A DNA stretch of 64,000 nt from Emiliania huxleyi CCMP1516 (Eukaryota; Haptophyta; Isochrysidales; Noelaerhabdaceae). The stretch is taken from assembly GCF_000372725.1 (NCBI RefSeq), contig NW_005199702.1:34353-98352 (forward strand), written 5' to 3'. The notes under the pieces are model-generated. The model was not told the DNA's origin and ran no database searches. It saw only the letters and a program-made list of their open reading frames with translations. Below, piece after piece: positions 30,902 to 42,253 of the stretch. Both the position numbers and the translations under genes were made by a program. Positions within the stretch are counted from its first letter, which is position 1. Every line of letters begins with the position of its first letter.

Positions 30902-33750
30902 ATGAGCAAGTCCGGCGCAAAGACTGCGAAGACGGACGCCGTCAAGGCGTCCCGGAAGCGTCCCGACCCGGAGGGCCTGCGCCTCATCGAGGAGGGCGAA
31001 AAGGCGTTCGAGGCGAAGGACTTTGTGGCGGCGACCGAGCGGTTTGTCGCCGCCAAGGCTGCGTGCGACGCCTCAACCGTCCAGGCAACGGCGAAACCGA
31101 AGAAGGAGAAGCCTCCTCCCGCCGAGAAGGAGGCCGTGGCCGACAAGGAGCCGAAGCCGGCCGACGGTGGCGTGGAGCAGAAGCTAGTGCTCAAGCCCCC
31201 GGTGGAAAACATCCAGGCAAAGCCGCTCCGGCCAGACATAGACGCGGCGCACAACTACGCGCTCAACGCGGCGGAGGATCACGCGGCCTACCTCAAGCGA
31301 ACGGGCGGTGGGATCCGCACGCGCTTCCCACCCGAGCCCAACGGGTACCTGCACATCGGCCACGCCAAGGCGATGAACTTCAACTTTGGGCAGGCGCGCA
31401 GCACCGCAGCACCGACACACCGCAGCACCGCAGCACCGGCACGGCCGCCACGGCCGCCGCGGCCGCCACCCGGCACCGTCCCCGGCGCAGGCGCGGCTGG
31501 CGCGGGAGGCGGGAGGCTCAGGCGCGACGGTGATGCGGTTTGACGACACCAACCCGGCGGCGGAGAAGCAAGAGTACATTGACTCGATCCTCGACTCGGT
31601 GGCGTGGCTCGGCCACACGCCCGTCGCGGTCACGTACAGCTCGGACTACTTCCNNNNNNNNNNNNNNNNNNNNNNNNNNNNNNNNNNNNNNNNNNNNNNN
31701 NNNNNNNNNNNNNNNNNNNNNNNNNNNNNNNNNNNNNNNNNNNNNNNNNNNNNNNNNNNNNNNNNNNNNNNNNNNNNNNNNNNNNNNNNNNNNNNNNNNN
31801 NNNNNNNNNNNNNNNNNNNNNNNNNNNNNNNNNNNNNNNNNNNNNNNNNNNNNNNNNNNNNNNNNNNNNNNNNNNNNNNNNNNNNNNNNNNNNNNNNNNN
31901 NNNNNNNNNNNNNNNNNNNNNNNNNNNNNNNNNNNNNNNNNNNNNNNNNNNNNNNNNNNNNNNNNNNNNNNNNNNNNNNNNNNNNNNNNNNNNNNNNNNN
32001 NNNNNNNNNNNNNNNNNNNNNNNNNNNNNNNNNNNNNNNNNNNNNNNNNNNNNNNNNNNNNNNNNNNNNNNNNNNNNNNNNNNNNNNNNNNNNNNNNNNN
32101 NNNNNNNNNNNNNNNNNNNNNNNNNNNNNNNNNNNNNNNNNNNNNNNNNNNNNNNNNNNNNNNNNNNNNNNNNNNNNNNNNNNNNNNNNNNNNNNNNNNN
32201 NNNNNNNNNNNNNNNNNNNNNNNNNNNNNNNNNNNNNNNNNNNNNNNNNNNNNNNNNNNNNNNNNNNNNNNNNNNNNNNNNNNNNNNNNNNNNNNNNNNN
32301 NNNNNNNNNNNNNNNNNNNNNNNNNNNNNNNNNNNNNNNNNNNNNNNNNNNNNNNNNNNNNNNNNNNNNNNNNNNNNNNNNNNNNNNNNNNNNNNNNNNN
32401 NNNNNNNNNNNNNNNNNNNNNNNNNNNNNNNNNNNNNNNNNNNNNNNNNNNNNNNNNNNNNNNNNNNNNNNNNNNNNNNNNNNNNNNNNNNNNNNNNNNN
32501 NNNNNNNNNNNNNNNNNNNNNNNNNNNNNNNNNNNNNNNNNNNNNNNNNNNNNNNNNNNNNNNNNNNNNNNNNNNNNNNNNNNNNNNNNNNNNNNCGAAG
32601 GCCGCCATGACTGCGCGGTGGCAGGTCGTCGAGCATGTCGCGCGCACAGCGCTGGACGCCTCCGCGCCGCGCCGCTCCGCCGTGCTGAGGCCGCTCAAGG
32701 CGCAGCCCCTCCGCGCGCGCTCCGCCGGCGCGGGAGCTTCGGCGCCCGCCGCTCAGCGCCTCCCCCCTCGCAGGTGGAGCTGCGCGGTCTCGCGGCGGGC
32801 GGGAAGCCGTTCGAGTCGCCGAACCACCCGCGGAACGCAGAGATGGGCGCCCGGCGGCTCGTGCTGCCCGAGACCATCTACATCGACCGCGACGACTTTC
32901 GCGAGGCGCGAGCCTCCGTCGCGCTTCCCCGGACCCCGCGCTGCGCCCAGCGCCCAGCCGCGGTATCGTGGCGGCAGCGCACACGCGTCGGGGTGGGGCG
33001 CGCCGACGCGACCGCGCCTTCGCAGGTGGACGCGCCGAGCTTCTTCGGCCTCGCGCCCGGGAAGGAGGTTGGCTTGCTCGGCGCCGGCGTGACCATCCGC
33101 TGCGACGAGGTGGTGAGGGGCGGCGACGGCGGCGTGACCGCGCTCGTCTGCTCGGTGGGCGCGGCCCGTTGGCGGGGAGCGAGACTCCGGCACGACTCTG
33201 ACGCGTCTCCATATGCCGCGCCTCCCAGGCGGACGGGTCCGCCGAGCGCAACAAGACCAAGGGCCACCTGCACTGGGTGTCTGCGGCCGAGGGGGTGCGC
33301 GCCAAGGTGCGCGTCTACGGTGTCCTCTTCACGCCCGAGGACCCCGAGGGCGAGGCTGCCAAGCTCAAGGGCGGGGGCGGCGGGGGCGACGAGGAGGGCG
33401 AGGGCGACGAGGCGGACGAGGCGGAGGCGGCCTCGCCTGAAAGCGCGAGCTACTCGCGGGCCGATGGCGCCGTGCAGCGTCCACGACGCGGCCCACGACG
33501 CGGCATGTGTCCCGTAGGCGCGCCCTCGTGGCTCAAGCTGCTCAACCCGGACTCCTGCGTGGAGCACGAGGCGGTGGTCGAGAGGGACCTCGCGCAGGCG
33601 GCGGGCCCTCCCGCGCGCAGCGCCGACCGGCCGGCCTTCCAGTTCCAGCGGCTCGGCTTCTTCTGCGTCGACACGGACTCCACGGCGGAGGCGCCCGTCT
33701 TCAATCGCATCGTCCCGCTCAAGGAGGACAAGGAGAAGAAGGCCGGGTGA
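30902..33750 (+). CDS. QARS: Glutaminyl-tRNA synthetase, interrupted by an assembly gap
   Basis: Charges tRNA-Gln with glutamine. Exon 1 starts [20 protein letters not shown], with a Lys/Glu-rich extension, and reaches the class I signature [21 protein letters not shown] 97-nt GC-AG intron (31394-31490) follows. Exon 2 has [38 protein letters not shown], then 942 Ns. The gap hides the rest of the catalytic fold and KMSKS. After the gap: [57 protein letters not shown], then [14 protein letters not shown] and the C-terminal barrel ending [18 protein letters not shown] and [15 protein letters not shown]. The usual GlnRS N-terminal domain is replaced by a short charged region containing a TPR-like helix pair. 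Likely cytosolic: no leader. At least five further introns are implied. Confidence 0.93.
31654..32595. other. Assembly gap (942 N)
   Basis: Run of N inside the glutaminyl-tRNA synthetase gene. True length unknown. Any apparent reading frame through it is meaningless. Confidence 1.
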
Positions 33751-34338
33751 GGGGCGCACGCGCCGGGCGCGCCACGTTCCCACAGTCAGATTGCCATCGG
33801 TAGAGAGCCAGATCGCGCCGAGCCGCGGTGGAGCGCCGCGCCACACCGCTCCGCCACCACTGCGCCACAGTGTATACGCACGCAGCGCCACACAGTGGCC
33901 AGGAGGCGTGGCTGTACTGTTTTTATCCGTATGAAATCATGAAATCAACAGCGAGACCCCTCGGAGGCAGATCACAGAGTGACAAAGAGCGCCACGTCGC
34001 ACGTGGCTGCGCCGACGTGCCGACGCGGTGGTCGTCTCTAGGTGTGTGGATATCTCGGAAATCTCCGTCGCCCCCCTCGCGGCACACACACAGGCCGCCC
34101 GACGCCTACCTCTGCCGTCGGACCGCCAACCCCGGGGGTCCGCTCGAGCCCTCTTCCCCGCCCCCACAGACTAGCGTGTGTCCGTCCAGCGCATCGGACA
34201 CTCTCTCGCAGAGAGGATAGCTCCAAAAAGCTGCCGGCTCTGCCGTCCGGGTTCCCGAGGCGCCCATCGAGCCGAATGGGATCACATTTCAGAGGACTGA
34301 GGGGGGTGACTGGTCCACGCACGCTCGGCGCGACGCGC
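33751..34338. other. Intergenic region between converging GlnRS and SEC14-like genes
   Basis: No gene supported. It should contain both 3'UTRs. I see no AATAAA motif or shared repeat. Confidence 0.45.
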
Positions 34339-35451
34339 TCACTTCTTCTTTCCCTTGGCGTCGATCAGTTTGAACTGGATGCCGTCCGGGAGCTCCCCTC
34401 CATACCGCTGAGGCAGGTTTGCGCAGTCAACGTCTTCGTGGAGCGCCGACTGGAAGTCGGGGCCAAATATCTTGAGCTTATCCGCCGAGCGCTTGGGCAC
34501 CAGCGCCTTTATCAGCGGCCCCGCCGCCTTGGCGGTCGACTCGGAGAGGTTGACCATGTAGTTTCGGAAGGTTGTCGTCGGGTACACCTCCTTGGTCACC
34601 TCCGACGACGCCTTGGCGGCGGCCTTCCCGTCCTTCTCGACCTTTGGCGCGAAGGGATTGGGCATCATGTTGATGTGCGACATGTCCATGACGGTGTTTG
34701 TTAGCAGCAGCTTCCCGCATCGCCGCGAGAGCTCGTCGAGCACCAGCACGCGCAGCTCGTTGAAGGTGAAGAACTCCTTCGTCCACGGCTCGAAGCCGAC
34801 AGCGGCGATGGCGGCATAGTCGACCACGCCCACGCACTCAATCACGACGAGGTTGCCTCGCTTGTCTCGCAGCAGCCGGTACGGGCCCTCGGTGCGCACG
34901 TCGGTGAAGGTGCGGGGGTTGACCTCCTGCAGAGCTTTGCTCGTCCCGTGCACGTAGATGCAGTCGAGCTCCTCCTTGCCGCCGAAGAAGCCGGGATTTT
35001 TGGCGACGATCTCGTCGCGGAGGGCGTCGAGTCCCTTCGCCTTGCGGCTCTTTAGCGAGCTGACGTACTCCTCGGCGGCGGCGGCGGCGTCCCACTTGTT
35101 TGCGCCCAAGAAGCGCATTATCCGGATGTCGTCTGCTGCCTCGGTCGAGGGCTTGAGGCTGCCATCCTTGGACACTGCAGCGTCGGCCTTTGAGCGGACC
35201 GCATCGATCAGGCCCTGAAGATACGGGCTCTTCTTCCGGGTGCTCAGCCCAACCTGCATCAGCAAGGCGGCGAGATCCTCGGGGGTGCTCGCCGCCGCGC
35301 TCCGCTCGTCGGCCTCGCCATCCCCCACTGGAGCTGGAGGCGGCGCGTTGTCCTCGGCATCAGGGACCTCAGCAGCCACAGGCACCGATTCGCGGGCAGC
35401 CTCGGCGGCCACAGCCTTGATCAGATTCAGCCCATCGGCGTCAATCTCCAT
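34339..35451 (-). CDS. SEC14/CRAL-TRIO lipid-binding protein
   Basis: From ATG 35451 (MEIDADGLNLIKAVAAEAAR), 370 residues. A disordered Ala/Pro-rich head leads to the CRAL-TRIO N-terminal helices (AADDIRIMRFLGANKWDAAA, a typical RFLxAxKWD motif). The lipid-binding domain follows: DCIYVHGTSK, GNLVVIECVGVVDYAAIAAV, LLTNTVMDMSHINMMPNPF, VYPTTTFRNYMVNLS and the closing NLPQRYGGELPDG, the family's LP...GG signature. Such proteins exchange phosphoinositides and other lipids between membranes. The frame stays open upstream, and a cttgcag acceptor-like site near 35511 precedes GAFKSKHDHEEVNTSYLATM. An upstream exon may therefore exist. A LINE begins about 250 bp upstream of this ATG, and it may have displaced or interrupted the 5' part or promoter. 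Confidence 0.85.
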   Translation of the reverse strand: MEIDADGLNLIKAVAAEAARESVPVAAEVPDAEDNAPPPAPVGDGEADERSAAASTPEDLAALLMQVGLSTRKKSPYLQGLIDAVRSKADAAVSKDGSLKPSTEAADDIRIMRFLGANKWDAAAAAEEYVSSLKSRKAKGLDALRDEIVAKNPGFFGGKEELDCIYVHGTSKALQEVNPRTFTDVRTEGPYRLLRDKRGNLVVIECVGVVDYAAIAAVGFEPWTKEFFTFNELRVLVLDELSRRCGKLLLTNTVMDMSHINMMPNPFAPKVEKDGKAAAKASSEVTKEVYPTTTFRNYMVNLSESTAKAAGPLIKALVPKRSADKLKIFGPDFQSALHEDVDCANLPQRYGGELPDGIQFKLIDAKGKKK

Positions 35452-35697
35452 TGTCGCCAGATAGCTCGTGTTGACCTCCTCATGGTCGTGCTTGGACTTG
35501 AAGGCGCCCCTGCAAGAGACACACGAGCCGTGTGAGGTGGTGCGCGCGGGTGTGCGCGTCTGGGCACACGCTGGGGCCAGCGAGAGGGCGTCTCTGGGGC
35601 AAGGTTGGCGCGCATTTTTGTCGCTGTCGGGGAAGGACGTATTGAAGTCGGCGGAACAATAAAATTCTCCGCTATGTCTCGCACTCAACCTCTCATA

Positions 35698-37641
35698 CGA
35701 GAGAGGCGATTGCGTACTATAGATCGAAGCTAGAGGCGGTGGTCTTTGTGTGGGTGCCATCGCATGTGGGAATAGCCTGCACCGCATACGCCGACGCAGT
35801 AGCGACAGCATACCTACCTCGGAGCTCGGTCGGAAATAACGACACGGAGGACGCCTCGAAAGCGGTGCGGGACGCGGTGCGAACGCGGCCATGCATGTAC
35901 ACGGTGCGAAGGGAGGCGGCAGAGAACTCAGAGAAGAGGGAGATAGTGGACCGACGGACGTACGGACACATGTGTAGAGAGAGCGCGCACGAGAGAGAGA
36001 TTTTTAGCAATACCAAACAACTGTTTGTTCGCACGAGTGGGTGTGCGAGCAATATCGAAAGACGGTGAGGCCGGGATGGGGATCGCACACGGCAGGGGTG
36101 GCGGGACGATTGTGGAGCGAAGTGGCTGTAGCCAGCCTCTCGGCTCTCGACATAATCAACAACGCCACAACTTTTCCTATTTATTGGTGGAGAGCTCACA
36201 GAGCTCAAAAGAAAAGAGAACACCGCTGGGACAATAAGATGAGATTACCAGACGAGAACGGGGGGAAGGATATAGGCGGGCGACATTTGACGACTCGGGG
36301 ATCACCATGTGACGACCAAAACGATCTTGGGGGCCAGGGTGAGACAACAGGTCGGGCTGCCACACGGGGCACACCACAGGCGTATTCTAGAAGGGAAAAG
36401 AAGCGGGGAATGAGGGGCCCCGCCACGAGGAGTGCGTTCTGGGGATGCAGAGCGTGCAAGGCGGCTAGGGATGAGGCCACAAAAGAGGCGCGCGAGGCAA
36501 GGAGGAGAATCGGGGAACTGAGAGACTGGGACGACTGGACACAAGAAGACAGTGAGCCACCACAGGCGTCGTTGGCGCACATACTGAGCGGCAGCTGCGC
36601 TGTGGAAATAAGGAAGAGGCGCGTTACTTCATGCGGAAGCTTGACAAACACGCGGCGAGGGCGACAGCAAGAGTCGAACGGGCGGCGTCTGACTCAAAAG
36701 ACACAGCCGCATTCCTGAGACACGCGAGGGCAGCCTCCTTAAAGGCAATGGGCTCTAGATTCGGAGCGCGCGCCGAAGAGGAGTACGACAAAATAGCGCC
36801 CGTGATTGCCTGCACGCTGCCCGCACTCACGGACTCCATACCAAGAAAGAAAGAGAGGGGAGCTCGCAGGAGAGATGACGAGTGAACTACAGGTAGTGGG
36901 GAAGGCAGCCTCGATCGCCATACAGACATGGGTGCGAAACAACGACAAGACCAAGGCACGGGCAGAGGAGAGAGAGAAGAATATAGGATGGATAAAGCGC
37001 CTGTTCACGGCATGGAGGGTGAGCCACGCTGAACGAAATGAGCGTAAAGCTGAACAGGAGGAAGCCGGGGAAGAAGACTCCGAGGAAGACGAAACACCAG
37101 TGGTAATCCCGTCGTCAGATGTAACGATGCACCCGAAGGGGACCCCAGCGCCAACATCATCGGTGGAGGTGCAAGTGTTCGAAGAGAGAGTGGAACTGAG
37201 CAACGATATGACTGGGCGGCAAATGATCGGAGTGGGCGTAAGAAGAGTCGTCCTTGCGCGAGGAGAGCTAGATAAACTCGAGGGGCCAAAATATGCCGCG
37301 AGGAGAGCAGAGCTGCGACGAAAGAAGAGAGAAGCCGCGAGAGCAAGGGATCGGCAGGCGGCGGCGGCGTCGCAGGACGAGGCAGACGAGAACGACGCGA
37401 CAGAGGAGGAAGCGACAGGAGGGAGAACGACGAGAGTGGGACGACCGCGAGGTGGCATGAAGGTTGCAGCGAGAATCGGCGAGGGACTGCGAAGGGAGAT
37501 AGAAAGAGGCAGACGACCAAGGGTTAGGGTGGGCGACGGCTAGAGTAGCACCACACTCCTGTACTTAAAATCCCTGTGTGGTGGCGGCGTGCCGTCCTCC
37601 CATCCCTCCCTTGGCGTGTATGTTTTCTTTCTTTCTTTCTT
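35698..37641 (+). mobile_element. 5'-truncated LINE with RNase H domain and 13-bp TSD
   Basis: Longest copy of the window's main LINE family. It starts inside an RNase H domain (VVFVWVPSHVGIACTAYADA, the WVPSHxGI...AD block seen in I/Ingi-type elements). CRACKAARDEA...LAHILSGSCAVEIRKR follows, a CCHC-like zinc knuckle. A long charged, coiled-coil-like C-terminal part then ends IGEGLRREIERGRRPRVRVG near 37540. The 3' UTR carries aaaatccctgtgtggtggcg and a (TTTC)n tail. Flanking 13-bp direct repeats tcaacctctcata lie at 35685-35697 and 37642-37654. The coding stretch occupies more than one frame, so it is dead. No RT core is present in any copy here. Other copies: 265-311, 26665-26733, 26900-27708 (two, nested), 27896-28436, 49663-49979. 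Confidence 0.85.
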
Positions 37642-37654
37642 TCAACCTCTCATA

Positions 37655-38214
37655 GACCAGCAATTCAATACTTCAGCACTCCGAGCTCCACGAGATTTTA
37701 TTTCTGTCGAGCTCGGGGCGACGCGCGCCGGCCGCGGCGCATTTATTCTTTTTTGCGTATAGGGGGTTTCCAGCGGCTTTATGAAAGATCAATGCGGAAA
37801 GGCGTGCGCACGCGGCTCGCCGGGGAACTCGCCAGCTGGGAGGGGCCGCGCAGCGATCGTATGCACACACGTCACACGAGCGACGAGGTCAAAGAGCGCT
37901 CAGCGGCACACGCAGCCGGGACGCGCCAGACGCGCGCGCGGGGCGCGGCGGGGCAGTCCTCATGATGACATCGTCTATGCGCGACCTCGATCACCGAGGC
38001 TCAGATCTAAAGTATGGCATGTAGTGCGCCTGCACAGCACTCCTCACGAGAGACGCGACCGACATACAAAACCCGGCGGCCCGCGGGCTACACCTCGCGG
38101 CTCTCACCGCACCCACGAGGGCGGGCGTTTAGCAACAGCATGCAGCACTTCCAACGCTAGGGGAAGTGCACGAGATCAACACAGACGGGCGGCGGCGGAG
38201 AGGAGGCGACCGCC
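37655..38214. other. Gene-free stretch
   Basis: Between the LINE and the small thylakoid-type gene. No coding pattern, RNA gene or shared repeat is recognised. It is presumably the 3'UTR and flank of the - strand gene at 38215. Confidence 0.45.
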
Positions 38215-39079
38215 TCACTTGCCACCGGTGTAGTAGAAGAATTGAATCATCGGTGCCTGCGCGGGGAAGGGCGAGACCGCGCGCGCCGTGGGTGGATGTG
38301 GGAGGGTGGGAGGGGGGGGGGGAGGGCGGCGACGGGCGCGCGCGCCACAAAGGCGATCGCAATGAGGCCATAGACCACCTGAGGGTAGGTTGGCGGAGGG
38401 AGAGCTGTCGGGCTCGAGAGGCGCGGAGCACGGGCTAGGGCGCGGGACGCGAGAGCCTGCGTGTAGGTGGCCTTCTTGGCGGTCGTCTGCTCGGCGGTCA
38501 TGTAGGTGCCCTCCAGGTCCTGCTCGTACTGCGAACGGGGGAGGCGGCGGCGCCTCAGCGGAGCGACGAGGTTTTCGCGGAGGCCGGCAGCCGCTTGTGT
38601 CTTGTGTGTGTGTGAGCGGTGTCTGTCGCGTCCGAGCTGTCGTTGCGTGCGCGCGCGGGTGTAACGAGCGATCGCCCGGACGACCAGCGGCGACGGGCGA
38701 CGGCGCGGCGGAGCTCGCCTGCGTCTTCATCTTGGCGCGCTCGGCGAGAAACTTCTCCTGGTCCGAGTCGGCGACAAGCGAGAAGCCGGCGCGCTCGACG
38801 GCGGCGCTCGGCGCCGGCACGTCCGCCGCGGTGAAGGCTGGGTTCGCCGTGCTCAGCGCGAGCGCGAGCGACGACGCCATGGCTCCGCGCACAGCAGCGT
38901 CGCGCATCGCCCCGATGGACGGGCGCGGCGGCGCCGGCCCGCCTGCGAACGGGGCTCGAAAGGCGTCGGCGAGGCGCAGTGGTGGCGGCGCCGCGGGGCT
39001 GGGGGAGGGGAGGCCGAGACCGATGTTTAGGGCGGCGGCGCTGGAGAGGAGCGCGCAGAGCAGGAGGATGCTGCTCATG
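38215..39079 (-). CDS. Small plastid/thylakoid-type protein with C-terminal membrane helix
   Basis: Starts MSSILLLCALLSSAAALN, a signal peptide, followed by a Pro/Ser/Arg-rich transit-like region. A second hydrophobic stretch (AMASSLALALSTANPAFTAA) resembles a thylakoid signal. The mature part has ERAGFSLVADSDQEKFLAER and KMKTQAS. After introns it resumes with YEQDLEGTYMTAEQTTAKKA, and the final exons join VVYGLIAIAFVA to PMIQFFYYTGGK, one predicted membrane helix. Acceptors are visible near 38379 (ccctcag) and just before the last exon. I do not recognise the family. A small photosystem or thylakoid assembly subunit is a guess from layout only. A G-rich run lies in the last intron. Confidence 0.65.
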
Positions 39080-39934
39080 TGTGTTCGGTGGTGTCGCGGA
39101 AAGGTTGTCCCCACTGGGGTGTGTGTGTGAGAGAGAGAGATTTTTATTAACCAACAAGAAATCACGGCTCTCACAGTGATTTGGGCTCGGCAGCTTGTTA
39201 GCCCTCAGCCGAAGCTGGGGCCGGTCCCGTAGCCGAGAGAGCCCGCGCCGATGAGTTCGACGCGGTCGGGGGGCCTGCGGAGAGGCCAGCGAGTTGGCGA
39301 TCGCTGTACTTCATGGTCGTCATCAAGTGACCGGCTGACAAGCCAGAGGTCGATACTCTGGACGACCCATAGGATGCCATGAACAGCGCACAGCGCCGGG
39401 GGGGCCATAGGACGTATTTTCTTCTCAATAACAAGGCTGTGAAAGCGCGGCCACAAGTCACAGGGCCCGCTCGTCCATGCGACCGGTAAAGGCTGGGTCA
39501 AAGGGCACAAGGGACCTGGCTCATGGTGTCCCGGAAAGGTTATTCCATGACTCACCTAGCACAGTGAATTCACAGCCTTGTTATTGAGAAGAAAATACTT
39601 AAAATAAACGCACAACCCCGGGCCCGAAATCGCACAGAGACCGTCACGCAACACGGGGTCCCAGGGAAGGCGAGCAAAAACCTTTATCGCGCGCGCACGC
39701 CGACTAGGATTCCTATTCACAGTCTTCTAGGCAGTCCGTCCCAGTCTGAAGACTTCATAGACTGCTTAGACTGCAACTGGGAATAACCTCGGAAAGGTGC
39801 GCGGGCGACTTGGAGGCGATTTTCTTTTTTGCTCGCGGCGGTCGACGCGGGCGCGCCCTCTGGCCTCTGCGTGCGAGCGAGGGACCGCTCGGCCGCCTCG
39901 ACGCGCCGCCCATTTTCTCATCCTAAGAATTTTT
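39080..39934. other. Gene-poor stretch with an inverted repeat
   Basis: A - strand frame ending near 39205 (GAGSLGYGTGPSFG) could be the tail of an unrecognised gene but lacks support. The words ggtgtcgcggaaaggtt (39089) and ggtgtcccggaaaggtt (39527) repeat. A short (GA)n run lies near 39128, and a 30-bp inverted repeat lies inside (listed separately). Confidence 0.4.
39414..39598. repeat. Perfect 30-bp inverted repeat (MITE-like)
   Basis: 39414-39443 (starts gtattttcttctcaataac) is the exact reverse complement of 39569-39598, separated by 125 bp. The arms could form a long hairpin. The structure resembles a tiny inverted-repeat element, but no target duplication is evident at the ends. Confidence 0.8.
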
Positions 39935-40149
39935 TCTTCTCCATCCCCACACTTTTTAAAACACCTTTACATCTCTCATCTCTCTACAACACTCTACAAA
40001 ACTCTACAACTTTACAACTCTACACACTCCTCCTCACATCCCTCACATCTCACCATCACCTCCTACTTCCCCACTACCTCCACCTCCATCTCCAAACACA
40101 ACACAACATAACACATATTTATTCACATCTTAATCATCAAATTTCAAAA

Positions 40150-41189
40150 TTTCTCGGGCACGCGTGGCATTTGCGCCGTATGATGAGAATCGACGGCCCG
40201 CAGATCAGGATGCAAACGCGTTGTGGCATCGCTGCATGGACCTAATGCACCGTGGCGATACCAACAATGTTTACACGCGTGAGCTCTTTGCGCGGCTGCA
40301 GGACGTGGGCACTCGCTTCTTCGACGAGGTGTCTGGGCGTCCCGACTGGTATGAGACGACAAAGTTCGGGTTTCTCCTCAACAAGAGCCTCGAGGAGTTT
40401 GCGACGCGAGAGCACGTCGCAAAGTACCGAGTCGAGGAACGCTGGTCCACTCTCGATGGGGCTGGCGTTGTTCACTCCCACTACGCCACCAAGGTAGATG
40501 AGAACGGGGTGCCGATACCTGTCGCGCACAAGACTGGGACGGGCCGTCGGGCGACCTGTCTGGCGGACGCCAGTTCGTCGCTGGCGCCGTCGCGCTTTAT
40601 CTGCAGTGGAAGGTTGGGTACCCTCTCAAGGTGGGCATGATGATATGTGCAAAGATGTTCACGCCCCACGGCGAGAACACGTAATCGGACCCTATTAGCG
40701 CCTCTACATCTTTCATCTCTCTACAACACACAATCTATCACACGCCACCCGAATTTAAATCTCTACATCTCTACAACACTCTACAACATTCTACAGCTCT
40801 ACAGCTCTACAACTCTACACACTCCTCCTCACATCCCACCATCACCTCCACTCCCCCACTACCTCCACTTCCACCTCCAAACACAAACACAATCTCACAC
40901 ACATCTACAACTTCTCCATCCGACCACGACACCACAACACAACGCACATTTATTCACACCTTAATCATCAAATTTCCTTTTCTCAAAAATCTTCTCAACA
41001 CAACATATTTTTTATACTTCTATAATTAATATTAAACTATTAACTATTAAATAATTTCACTTGTAGTCCCCGCGGAAATTTCACATTTCAACTATATAGG
41101 CGGGTGCGGAGCTGGCCTCCCCTATCCAGCATCCCACACTCGAACGAAGCGCACGCCGCCGCGGCACCGTGCGCGATCGAGTGGCTGCC
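40150..41189 (+). repeat. Left ~1-kb direct repeat
   Basis: Almost identical to 44678-45667 apart from an AT-rich indel near 40985-41040. It carries a stretch open for about 158 codons (DQDANALWHRCMDLMHRGDT, WYETTKFGFLLNKSLEEFA) without its own good start. This is followed by a C/A-rich tract and the motif aactatataggcgggtgcgg. Shared sequence begins at tctcgggcacgcgtggc and ends at ggctgccag. Confidence 0.88.
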
Positions 41190-41194
41190 AGCAC

Positions 41195-41824
41195 GTGAAA
41201 CGGCGCAAGCGCGGCATTGCTTGCTGTGCTGGCTGTCTTCGTTCGACGCCCGAGGGTCGCGCTCGCTTCCGTGCCGCCGACACGTTTGTGCAGCGCGACG
41301 AGTTCGGCATCCGGCCAGAGACTCGCTGCGGCGTCTGCACTCTGCAGTACCTTTGGGAGGTGCACGACGGCTCCAGCGGCACGGAGGGTGCAGCGTCGGC
41401 GCAGTGCTTTCGCGCTTTGGCTCCTGGCTACCGAAAGTTCTCGTGGCAGGACGGTGCCAAGAAGATGCCTCGCCGTGCGGACGGCTCCTTGACATTCCTC
41501 TGTGAGCGGTTTGCTCACACACTTACACGCAAAAGCACACGCGGCAAGACCCGCGGAGGACGGCGTCACCGGGAGGCACAAGAACAGCTGAAGCGCGCTC
41601 CAGGGCCTGGTGGTGTGCCGTTTTTGTCGAAGCACGCCATCACGCCGCGAGCGTCGCACAGGGTGACAGTCAGCTCGTGCGAGGTCGGCGTCGTCTTGGC
41701 ATTGAGTGCTGACGGCGTGGCGGCGACAGGTGGTAGGGGCTTGGTCGAGGCACAAAGGCTCCATGGCCGACAGAAGCTGGCAGGCAGCTCTTTGCACCCG
41801 CACGGCACTCACATCGCTTCGTAG
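41195..41824 (+). CDS. Possible Cys-rich ORF inside the helicase island
   Basis: Open for about 209 codons from just right of the left direct repeat; no ATG at its 5' end. The first part has CCAGC, then RCGVCTLQYLWEVHDG, a Cys pattern that could bind zinc, within a basic stretch (VKRRKRG). The second half is less protein-like. No family recognised. It may be a fragment whose start lies in the repeat, or chance. Confidence 0.3.
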   Translation: MKRRKRGIACCAGCLRSTPEGRARFRAADTFVQRDEFGIRPETRCGVCTLQYLWEVHDGSSGTEGAASAQCFRALAPGYRKFSWQDGAKKMPRRADGSLTFLCERFAHTLTRKSTRGKTRGGRRHREAQEQLKRAPGPGGVPFLSKHAITPRASHRVTVSSCEVGVVLALSADGVAATGGRGLVEAQRLHGRQKLAGSSLHPHGTHIAS

Positions 41825-42253
41825 GTCCCTTCAGCAGACACCGTGCGAATCGCAGCGCTCGGCAGGGCGATGATGCTCACCACTCCGTCAGCGTGGCGGA
41901 CATCGCCCAGGTCATTGCGGGGGACAGTGCAATAGAGGTAGAAGGATTCAGTCATGCAGCTACGGTTCGTGATGAGTGCGCCCTGGGCACCACGGGCAGC
42001 TACAAGCGCCGGCGTCTGAGCAGAACAATGCGGCGGAGGAAGAGGAGGAGCCTTCCTGTGAGTTGTGTCGGCGCGTGGTGCAGTGAGGCACGTCTGAGGC
42101 ACGATTGGTATCACAGTGGATGCAGGACTGCAAAATGCGGCCGCGGCGGCGTGAGAGGGGGTCGACGAGCGGGGTGCGCGCACACACCTCGAAACGATCG
42201 TCCGCAACAAAATAGGCGAGCTGCACACGCTCCTCGTCGATCTCCTTGCTGGC

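Noticed and set aside
31386-33517. Long frames spanning the N run
   Set aside because: They pass through 942 unknown bases. Only the parts matching glutaminyl-tRNA synthetase are credible.
35452-35892. N-terminal extension of the SEC14-like frame
   Set aside because: The upstream part includes LINE sequence and low-complexity Arg/Pro. A splice acceptor near 35511 and ATG 35451 are better explanations.
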